Of a stretch of 64,000 nucleotides of DNA, positions 15,830 to 22,025 are shown in pieces (the first letter of the stretch is position 1; each line of letters begins with the position of its first letter). The notes beneath the pieces are model-generated. The model ran no database searches, was not told the DNA's origin, and worked only from the letters and a program-made list of their open reading frames with translations. The position numbers and the translations under genes were made by a program. The stretch comes from Bdellovibrionaceae bacterium UBA1609 (lineage in GTDB: Bacteria; Bdellovibrionota; Bdellovibrionia; Bdellovibrionales; UBA1609). The DNA lies in assembly GCA_002321895.1 (NCBI GenBank), contig DCMZ01000001.1, forward strand, positions 62,001-126,000, written 5' to 3'.

Positions 15830-16580
15830 AGTTTTTCTCCTTCATTGATTAATGCAGTCATTGATTCGACGCTTTGAAATCCTCGAATTGGTGGATAAAG
15901 AACCTTCTTTTTTAAATCTGCTATTAGCGTGAAAGGAACTGCTGAAATGTTGTGTTTTTTAATTTCAGACTTACTTGCTTTTCTTGTTGGAATAGGAAAT
16001 GTACTCTTTTTGACATTTAGATCATCAATTTGGAGTGCTTCTACATAAATTCCTTTCTCTTGAAGAGTTGCAAGAGTTTGAAACATTCTTTTGCAATGTG
16101 GACATTTAGAATCAAAGTACATTCTCACTCGATAGCGAGAAGGATCAAAACTAACATTTTGTCTGATTGAACGTGTTTTGATAACTTCAGCAACTTTTGG
16201 AGTTAGCTGATTAGTTTGTGTAAGATATTCACGCATTCGTAATTGAAGACGTTGGTTTAATGCGTTTTTCTTTTTATTAAATGCGATCCAATTATTAATA
16301 TTCTTATCAGAAGGATTTCGTGCCAGCTCCATAAATGGTTTTGGAGGTGTATAATTTCCTTCTTTAAAGAACTCTTCATTTTTAGGGTCTAAATACTTTG
16401 ACCAATCAAATGATTTGTTTTTCTTTTTTTCTTTTGGGAACTCGTTTGTGGTCGTCGTTCCTAGCTCTTTTTTCCTTTTTGCCAGTAATTTATGCCATCG
16501 TTGAAGTAACTCAATTCATCGGCATAAGCTGCTTGCAGAAAAAAAGAAGCAACCAATGTTAATTTAATGATGATTTGCAA
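15826..16580 (-). CDS. traF: TraF-like thioredoxin-fold pilus-assembly protein made by a predicted -1 frameshift
   Basis: Periplasmic F-type assembly factor, probably a disulfide oxidoreductase. Zero frame starts at TTG 16580-16578 (GGAGG 9 nt upstream), encodes a signal peptide ending AAYA and then DELSYFNDGINYWQKGKK, and hits TAG at 16463-16461 (39 aa). The protein continues in the -1 frame with ELGTTTNEFPKEK, then FDWSKYLDPKNEEF, a TraF-typical PPKPFMELARNPSDKNINNW block, and a thioredoxin active site DSKCPHCKRM. Slipping gives 251 aa, close to F TraF (247). No start codon with a good site exists for the second frame before ATG 16332, which would drop the signal peptide. A homopolymer indel is the alternative. 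Confidence 0.85.
16437..16473 (-). promoter_or_regulatory. Predicted dnaX-like -1 ribosomal frameshift element in traF
   Basis: Minus-strand order: heptamer A-AAA-AAG in the correct phase (16473-16467), 5-nt spacer AGCTA, then a stem GGAAC (16461-16457) / GTTCC (16441-16437) closing a 15-nt loop, GACGACCACAAACGA. Heptamer identity and the 5-nt spacing are those of E. coli dnaX. The zero-frame TAG straddles the spacer and stem. A downstream segment (16400-16413) could pair with the loop as a pseudoknot. Confidence 0.8.
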
Positions 16581-17709
16581 AGTTAATTACCTCCGTTTTA
16601 TCTATTACTCCTGAAGATGCCTTTTCTTCTAGTTCAATCAGAAATGATCTTCTTAGAGTATTGTTATTATTTATTTCTTCCTTTGTTAGATATTCCATTA
16701 CCGGAATACGTCCAATTATTCCTTCTGAACATTTTTCACAACCTGTGCCTCGTTCTTTCAAAGAAGTTAAGTTAAGATTCAATTCAGAATTAACTTTCTC
16801 AATTGATTTTTTATCTAAATTTGTAGAGCAATATGGACAAGTTTGTTTCAATAATCTTTGAGCTGCTGAAAATTTCAGGTTTGACTTAATCATATATTCC
16901 TCAACTCCCATATTCATCAACCTTTCAATTACCTTATTTGCACTGTTTGCATGAAGAGTAGAAATCACTAAGTGACCTGTTGCAGATGCTTTAAAACAAA
17001 GATCGGCGGTTTCTTGGTCACGAATTTCACCAACAAGAATTACGTCAGGGTCTTGTCTTAGAATTGCTCTAAGTCCATCTGCAAATGATAAAGACTTTTT
17101 AATTTCAATTTGATTAATCCCTTTGAACGTGTATTCAACAGGGTCTTCTAAGCTAACTATGTTTAGCTTATTTCTATTAAGTGAGTTCAAAAGACTAAAA
17201 AGAGTTCTGGTTTTTCCACTCCCTGTAGGCCCAGATACAATAATTACTCCATTTTTTTCTTTTGCTGCGACTGTTAGGTCATTTATTGCTCTTTCACTTA
17301 GATTTGAAGTAATTAAGTCAAATTCTGTTGTCATATCTAATAGTCTGAGAACAATTTTTTCTCCATAAATTGTAGGCGTACTATTTACTCTTAGACTAAG
17401 TTTCCATGAAGGTAGCGATAAGCGGCTATCTTGTGGTTTGTTACTAATTGCAATCGAAAGATTACTTAATCTCTTAACTTCTTGAATAAAACTTTGTCTA
17501 TGCTCTTTTTCTAATGTTTTAAAGGTAGTTAGATCGCCGTTTTGACGTATTCTAATGTTTAAACCATCAACCAAAGGCTCAATATGAATATCACTTGCTT
17601 TCGCTTCCAGTGCCTTCTTTAAAGAGTCTCTAAAAAGAGATGTATAAGGAGTTTTATTCCTTAGCATTTCTTCATTAGTTTCCTTGTATTCTATAGTTAA
17701 ATTACTCAT
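16564..17709 (-). CDS. GspE/PilB/VirB11-type secretion ATPase
   Basis: 381 aa from the ATG at 17707-17709. It has all T2SSE-family marks: KASDIHIEP (N2 domain), Walker A GPTGSGKT, Asp box LEDPVEYTFKGINQIEI, Walker B RQDPDVILVGEIRD, His box STLHANSANK. It also has a zinc-binding four-Cys motif (CPYC ... CEKC, about residues 283-322) typical of GspE/PilB rather than VirB11. Classical F-type systems have no VirB11 ATPase, so its presence between traU and traF is unusual. It could drive pilus extension or retraction. It lies within the operon with 1-bp spacing from traU and overlaps the traF start. Confidence 0.9.
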   Translation of the reverse strand: MSNLTIEYKETNEEMLRNKTPYTSLFRDSLKKALEAKASDIHIEPLVDGLNIRIRQNGDLTTFKTLEKEHRQSFIQEVKRLSNLSIAISNKPQDSRLSLPSWKLSLRVNSTPTIYGEKIVLRLLDMTTEFDLITSNLSERAINDLTVAAKEKNGVIIVSGPTGSGKTRTLFSLLNSLNRNKLNIVSLEDPVEYTFKGINQIEIKKSLSFADGLRAILRQDPDVILVGEIRDQETADLCFKASATGHLVISTLHANSANKVIERLMNMGVEEYMIKSNLKFSAAQRLLKQTCPYCSTNLDKKSIEKVNSELNLNLTSLKERGTGCEKCSEGIIGRIPVMEYLTKEEINNNNTLRRSFLIELEEKASSGVIDKTEVINFANHH

Positions 17710-17710
17710 A

Positions 17711-19933
17711 TTAATTTCCAAGTCCTGCACACATTGGTTTCATAGCTGCTATGGCGGCTTTTGAAGTCGCTAAGAAGGGTATGTCTCTTTTACAGGAAAC
17801 TGGTTTCCAAACTACGAATAAGTGTCCATTAAGTTTTCCACTCGTTAACCTTCCAATTTCTCTGACATTCTTTATAGTGTCTAAAATCCCAATGTTTTGA
17901 CCTTCTCGAAAGCAGGAACTTGAGCTAGGACTAACCATTTGCCACTGTTCACCGAAATTAGATGGTGTCGCCATAAATACTTCTGATGAGATCGACTTCA
18001 TCCGTGAAGCGATCATCAAGGCCCCTGTAAGAGAAGCAGGCCCATTATAGCTACCCATTCGTGGGTAGAAGACACCCCAACCATTACATGCAGAATGACT
18101 AGAAGGAGGAAAACTAGGCATTGTTGGGAGTTTTATACTGCACATTGGAGAATCAGCACCGAAGGTCACGTCTGTACCACCTGTTGCAGAAGTTACTGCT
18201 CCTTTAATCAAGCAAGCTTTTGGTGCCAAAGACCATGCTAGAAAGTTGGGCTGATATTTGTCGCTTATGCCTGTTGACCAATGTTCAGCGACATGTTCAC
18301 TCATTCCGTCAAAGCATAATTTAGGAAGCCTAGTTCCACCACAAGGAAGCATATTAAAAGGAATCTGTGCAAACGGAACTGATATTGTTCTAGCGTGATA
18401 GGATTGTGTATCTTCATCGTGTTCTGTTCCAAATGGAGGTAACGCTTTAGCTCCGGCCAATTGTATTGCCGCTCCCGGAAGTGCCGTAAAATGAGAGCTT
18501 CCAGCTTTTGGGGTAACTTCTATAAAAGTCTGAGGAACCATATAACTAAAGCGATAGCAAGGCCTAATAAATGGCCAACTTCCACAAGTCGTAAGCGTGT
18601 ATCTAAAATTCAGACATGAATTAAACTCTGGTGCTTTTACCACTGAACAAACATTAGGAAATGCAAAAGCATTTGATGTTAATAGGAGAGTCGTAAAGCA
18701 AGCAGCAGTTGTTCCCAACCTCTGAAATTTGCGTAGTATTTTTGAAAGTGAAAAACCTTTCTCTTTTTTGAGCATATTCAAGACTTTTTGATGCTTAACT
18801 CCCTTTTTCTTTAAAAAGTATGGTTTCAAAAAAAGTTTATGAAACTTTGTTTCTACACCATCATAAACTTGGGCAAATGCCTCAAATGATTTTAGTTGAG
18901 AAAATTCTTTTCCTGTAACCATGTGTTCTTTTTGTTGACTTGTACTAATTGACTCATTGATATTTGCGTTCTTAGAATCAAAACCACCTAAAACAAAGTT
19001 CCGAGTTGCTTTTTGTGATTGTTCAGAAACGCTATGGCTAGTTTTCTCTTTTTCTTCCTGACCAATTAGTTCTTTGAAGTTCCTAATAGTTTCTAAGTCA
19101 GATGAATGACAAGCAATTCGTGTTCTAAAGTTCTGAATTAATTCTTTCGCCGCTTTTTCGTTGCCAATAGAATTATGGATAGAGTTAATACTTTGAGATG
19201 CAGCTAAAAAGAAAAAATTTGCTTCTCGTCCTTTTGCACAAATCTTATCGTCGCCAATTGTTCCTCCATGACCAACCGAAACAAGGTCTTGGTATTCATC
19301 GGCAATAATCACTGCCATTCTATTTTTTGAACGATTTGGATTCTTTAATCTATTTAGAACTGACCTTTGAAAGTGAAGCTTTACGAATGTTCCCATAGAC
19401 GTAGCTAGTGCTTCATTTTTCACATTAAAGAGCAGTATCTTACCTGAATCAACTATTTCATCCATAGATTCGATAGTTAGATCGTCCTGTTTAGGGCAAA
19501 ATATCTTAGCAGCCTTGTAATCTTGAAATTGGTTAAGAAAAGTAGTCGCTGTTACTAGAACGCCTGACTTAAACTTATCCTCAAAAAGTCCATATTCATT
19601 AAAATATTGAATTGCACATTGAATATTAAAGCTTTCTTCATCTCCATACTTGTCACTAGCGAGTTCCGCTTTTAAATTATCAACTATTTCGTCAGTGTCA
19701 GCCTTTAGCATCACTTTATAACAATCTGTAAGAGTGAAATATCCGAATACTGATGCACAGTAAATCACAACATTTTTAGTTAGGTTAAATGCTGAGTTTT
19801 CCCAGATCGGTGATTCTTTAGAAGCTCCTGAAAAGTTCTTGGCAGCAGCTCTTATCATGCTTGCTACTTCAATGTAGTTAGAGTCTTTAAGTGTATCCTC
19901 TATATATACTGGATTAAATGTTTCCATCTGCAT
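17711..19933 (-). CDS. C-terminal half of the VirD4/TraD coupling protein fused to TraU
   Basis: 740 aa. Residues 1 to about 385 are the second half of a coupling ATPase: METFNPVYIED at the start, Walker B and neighbours in MAVIIADEYQDL, then the AASQSINSI motif. From Met387 (ATG 18773-18775) the sequence is a TraU homologue with its own signal-peptide-like segment (TAACFTTLLLTSNAFAF) and many conserved cysteines. TraU is periplasmic, TraD cytoplasmic, so a single polypeptide would need the signal segment as a membrane anchor or be cleaved. Translation probably starts at the third codon: AGGAG lies 6 nt before ATG 19927-19925. The first part lacks Walker A, which is in the next ORF upstream. 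Confidence 0.8.
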   Translation of the reverse strand: MQMETFNPVYIEDTLKDSNYIEVASMIRAAAKNFSGASKESPIWENSAFNLTKNVVIYCASVFGYFTLTDCYKVMLKADTDEIVDNLKAELASDKYGDEESFNIQCAIQYFNEYGLFEDKFKSGVLVTATTFLNQFQDYKAAKIFCPKQDDLTIESMDEIVDSGKILLFNVKNEALATSMGTFVKLHFQRSVLNRLKNPNRSKNRMAVIIADEYQDLVSVGHGGTIGDDKICAKGREANFFFLAASQSINSIHNSIGNEKAAKELIQNFRTRIACHSSDLETIRNFKELIGQEEKEKTSHSVSEQSQKATRNFVLGGFDSKNANINESISTSQQKEHMVTGKEFSQLKSFEAFAQVYDGVETKFHKLFLKPYFLKKKGVKHQKVLNMLKKEKGFSLSKILRKFQRLGTTAACFTTLLLTSNAFAFPNVCSVVKAPEFNSCLNFRYTLTTCGSWPFIRPCYRFSYMVPQTFIEVTPKAGSSHFTALPGAAIQLAGAKALPPFGTEHDEDTQSYHARTISVPFAQIPFNMLPCGGTRLPKLCFDGMSEHVAEHWSTGISDKYQPNFLAWSLAPKACLIKGAVTSATGGTDVTFGADSPMCSIKLPTMPSFPPSSHSACNGWGVFYPRMGSYNGPASLTGALMIASRMKSISSEVFMATPSNFGEQWQMVSPSSSSCFREGQNIGILDTIKNVREIGRLTSGKLNGHLFVVWKPVSCKRDIPFLATSKAAIAAMKPMCAGLGN

Positions 19934-20756
19934 CTCCTAAATAAACGCAATCATTAAGTGAACCTCTTTTCTTAAGAATATTAACTATCTCTGGTATAAA
20001 GCTACCTTTAGGGTCAAGTACAAGCGATGAAGGCGTAAGATGAAAATTGTTACCAAAAAGCTGTTCTGCAAAATTTAGAATCGTTCCTTGGGTTTTACCT
20101 GTACCAATTGATCCTGTTACAAGTATGTTTCCGTTAAGAGCTTTTTGTGGAATTAATGCCCATTTCGGATTCACTTTCTTCTCAAAGTTATTTTCCTCTT
20201 CTCCAACTGTTCCAAGTGTTAAGTGATTCTCAACTTCTTTAAAAGAGGGTAATCGGTGGCCTTGGAAGAGGATATTTAAAAAACCAAGAACACCGATCAC
20301 CCAGAACAAAAGGAGAGAGTATGAAAAACAAGACGACATCAATACCGTCTTAACAAAACTAGGGTAAACTTCACCTAAAATTGGTTTAAATGGAAGAGTG
20401 TTTACTTCAATATATGTTAATATTTGTCCGTAAAAGAAGACTACACCAGATAATGAGAGCAGCGACTTTAAGGCTAAATTCTTATAATTAATTTTTTCAT
20501 TTTTAATACTTCTAAGCTTACTACCTTGCTTCTTATATCCGAGAGATCGTTCAGCGATCATACTAATGATGTATATATTTATGAATATAGAAAGAGTAAA
20601 AAGAACCAAAGCATTTTGCGTTTTATAAATAGCACTTCTAATGTAGTCCCAATTGTTAATCACAAATTCATATTTGTGCAGACCGAACAATCCAATAGTA
20701 ACTAATATTAGGAGTGCTATAGCAATGAATGGTGAAACATCATTATTGCTTTTCAT
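19914..20756 (-). CDS. N-terminal half of the VirD4/TraD coupling protein (Walker A half)
   Basis: 280 aa with about four membrane helices (FIAIALLILVTIGLFGLH; NALVLFTLSIFINIYIISMI; KSLLSLSGVVFFYGQILTYI; YSLLLFWVIGVLGFLNILF). Walker A follows (LVTGSIGTGKTQG, about residue 217), then LVLDPKGSFIPE. The frame stops at TAA 19914 right after VYLGDADGNI, exactly where relatives continue into the FNP motif, which is present +1 in the next frame. It is therefore half of a split type IV coupling protein. Either the two chains assemble, or there is a +1 shift, a mutation or a sequence error. Confidence 0.85.
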   Translation of the reverse strand: MKSNNDVSPFIAIALLILVTIGLFGLHKYEFVINNWDYIRSAIYKTQNALVLFTLSIFINIYIISMIAERSLGYKKQGSKLRSIKNEKINYKNLALKSLLSLSGVVFFYGQILTYIEVNTLPFKPILGEVYPSFVKTVLMSSCFSYSLLLFWVIGVLGFLNILFQGHRLPSFKEVENHLTLGTVGEEENNFEKKVNPKWALIPQKALNGNILVTGSIGTGKTQGTILNFAEQLFGNNFHLTPSSLVLDPKGSFIPEIVNILKKRGSLNDCVYLGDADGNI

Positions 20757-20913
20757 TTTTGTTTTTACCTTTTTTATTGCTTAAACTGTTCAATTTTAAG
20801 AACGTATCTACGATTTTCTTAGTCTTAAATTTTAGTCCGTGATTTTTCTTTTTTTCCTTATCGCTTACAAGTTGAAACAAAAGGGCCAAATCATTTCTTA
20901 GTACATTATCCAT
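20743..20913 (-). CDS. 56-aa basic protein at the head of the transfer operon
   Basis: Start ATG 20911-20913 with GGAGG 5 nt upstream; a longer frame begins at 20949 but lacks such a site. The protein is lysine-rich (KKIVDTFLKLNSL, ending KKGKNKNEKQ), without membrane segments. It overlaps the upstream small gene and the coupling-protein start. No family recognised; small basic proteins here might be DNA- or RNA-binding accessory factors. Confidence 0.6.
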   Translation of the reverse strand: MDNVLRNDLALLFQLVSDKEKKKNHGLKFKTKKIVDTFLKLNSLSNKKGKNKNEKQ

Positions 20914-21118
20914 TTTTACCTCCATGAAGATTTGCATTTTTTTGAGCAAAGCATCTATCTTTTAAGTTAAAATCAATATTTACACATTTACCTTCGTGCA
21001 TGTTTAGGGTGAAATTTCCAAACTTAAGCCTGATTCCTGTTTTTGCCTTTACTCTATTAAGTAGTCTTTCAATGGCTTCTTTAATGATAATGTCGTCCCT
21101 TATTCCTTTTAGGTTCAT
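20906..21118 (-). CDS. 70-aa protein, function unknown
   Basis: ATG preceded by AGAGGAAACG. Predicted helical N-terminus (IIIKEAIERLLNRVKAKTGI) followed by a beta-rich part (LRLKFGNFTLNMHEGKCVNIDF). Its last codons contain the ribosome binding site of the next gene, so the pair is coupled. I do not recognise the family. Confidence 0.6.
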   Translation of the reverse strand: MNLKGIRDDIIIKEAIERLLNRVKAKTGIRLKFGNFTLNMHEGKCVNIDFNLKDRCFAQKNANLHGGKNG

Positions 21119-21127
21119 CGTTTCCTC

Positions 21128-21271
21128 TTAAGAAGTCGCGCTGATTAGGCGCGACTCAATTCTTTGAATTAATTTTACAAGTTCGTGGTTGGATGCGAGT
21201 TCTTCTACTGACAAAGACCCGTACCATTCACGAAAAAGTCTTTTTAAATTTTCTAAATATTTCTTTGTCAT
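21128..21271 (-). CDS. 47-aa helical microprotein
   Basis: ATG at 21269-21271 with a consensus site (AAGGAGG, 6 nt upstream). The product reads MTKKYLENLKRLFREWYGSL then a Glu/Ser/Asn segment and LVKLIQRIESRLIS. It looks like two short helices and resembles small accessory peptides of transfer operons. The last 8 codons form a strong hairpin in the RNA (21134-21156). Spacing and site quality support translation; function unknown. Confidence 0.6.
   Translation of the reverse strand: MTKKYLENLKRLFREWYGSLSVEELASNHELVKLIQRIESRLISATS
21134..21156 (-). repeat. 8-bp-arm GC-rich hairpin at the end of the 47-aa ORF
   Basis: AGTCGCGC (21134-21141) / GCGCGACT (21149-21156), perfect arms with a 7-nt loop, the most GC-rich spot in an AT-rich operon. 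It spans the last codons of the 47-aa gene. No T-run follows on the minus strand, so attenuation or an RNA processing or stability role is more likely than simple termination. Confidence 0.6.
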
Positions 21272-21287
21272 TTTTAATCCTCCTTAA

Positions 21288-21575
21288 TTACTTACAAAGT
21301 CCGTTCTGCTTTAGCTTGTTTAGTTGTGAGGCTGCATAGGAACCTGATGAGGCCGAAGTTAAAACTACCTCATTAATTTTCTGCCCCGGATATTGGATTC
21401 CATAGTTTGTTCCCATAAGAACACATCTGGGCATTGTTTGAGCACACTGAACATGCTCTGCGCCCATTTCGACAAGTTCATCAACACTCATAATTCCTTG
21501 TTCTTCTAAGTTAACTCCAAAAGCAAATGCACTTGTAGTTGATAATAGTAATAGTCCAATAATTGTTTTCTTCAT
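21288..21575 (-). CDS. Small exported protein with three cysteines
   Basis: 95 aa with a classic signal peptide (MKKTIIGLLLLSTTSAFAFG). The mature part contains VDELVEMGAEHVQCAQTMPR and CVLMGTNYGIQYPGQKI, ending NGLCK. It is probably periplasmic and disulfide-bonded. It is the second gene after the sigma-54-type promoter and so would be expressed early in transfer induction. Not recognised as any known Tra protein; could be an assembly chaperone, exclusion factor or signal. Confidence 0.65.
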   Translation of the reverse strand: MKKTIIGLLLLSTTSAFAFGVNLEEQGIMSVDELVEMGAEHVQCAQTMPRCVLMGTNYGIQYPGQKINEVVLTSASSGSYAASQLNKLKQNGLCK

Positions 21576-21586
21576 TTCGTTTTTCC

Positions 21587-21742
21587 TTAGTTTAAAATTG
21601 ATAATGGGTACTGGTGATAATGCTTTAAAAGCATTTCATGTTTTCTGTATTCAATACTGTTCTTGTTTAAAAGTTGGTTGTGTCCTCCTTCGTTGTTAAA
21701 AATGTTTTTTAATAGTTTTTTTAGTTTCTTTAATATTTTCAT
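21587..21742 (-). CDS. 51-aa leading microprotein of the transfer operon
   Basis: First ORF after the promoter region: ATG 21740-21742, GGGGG 7 nt upstream. The N-terminus is a basic amphipathic helix (MKILKKLKKLLKNIFNNEGG), the rest polar with several His and Tyr (YRKHEMLLKHYHQY). It could act at the membrane or bind nucleic acid. Its stop lies 12 bp before the next gene. No family recognised. Confidence 0.6.
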   Translation of the reverse strand: MKILKKLKKLLKNIFNNEGGHNQLLNKNSIEYRKHEMLLKHYHQYPLSILN

Positions 21743-21770
21743 CTAATGACCCCCTTTAATTCGTCAGTCA

Positions 21771-21798
21771 CTTATATATAAAGCGAGAATGGTGCCAA
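21771..21798 (-). promoter_or_regulatory. Promoter of the transfer operon: sigma-54-type with overlapping sigma-70-like elements
   Basis: On the minus strand TGGCAC-N5-TCGCT (21797-21782) matches the sigma-54 -24/-12 consensus TGGCAC-N5-TTGCW with one mismatch and correct GG-N10-GC spacing. The same DNA also offers TTGGCA (21798-21793), 16 bp, TATAAG (21776-21771), a sigma-70-like arrangement. Transcription would start about 30 bp before the 51-aa ORF. Confidence 0.65.
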
Positions 21799-21818
21799 TA
21801 ATGCCAACTATGCCAACT
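21792..21818. repeat. Three 9-bp-spaced TGCCAA repeats over the promoter
   Basis: TGCCAA occurs at 21793, 21803 and 21812 on the plus strand with near 9-bp spacing, followed by the inverted CTTGG. The first copy is the -24 element. An iteron-like array could bind a repressor or be residual promoter duplication. Confidence 0.5.
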
Positions 21819-21881
21819 TGGTAAGGTGCTGAATTTACTGAATAAAAAAGAGGCGTTTTGATTGAGTATTCAAACAAAAAA

Positions 21882-21969
21882 ACGAAGTTTCGTGTCGATA
21901 AAATTTTATTGAATGTTATTAGTAACTTAGAGGAACACAAGTTTTCGTGTCGAAACAGACTTTCGTGTT
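21882..21969. promoter_or_regulatory. Three operator copies upstream of the transfer promoter
   Basis: Half-site TTCGTGTCGA or variants at 21889-21898 (with ACGAA to its left), 21944-21953 and 21962-21969 (TTCGTGTT). They lie about 85-170 bp upstream of the sigma-54-type promoter, where enhancers for NtrC-type activators sit. The same sequence flanks the NtrC-type gene itself (28178-28387). Confidence 0.7.
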
Positions 21970-22025
21970 TTGATTTTAAGTAGAGCTATACTTTTAATAG
22001 AGGAGAATAATAAAATAGAATTTAC

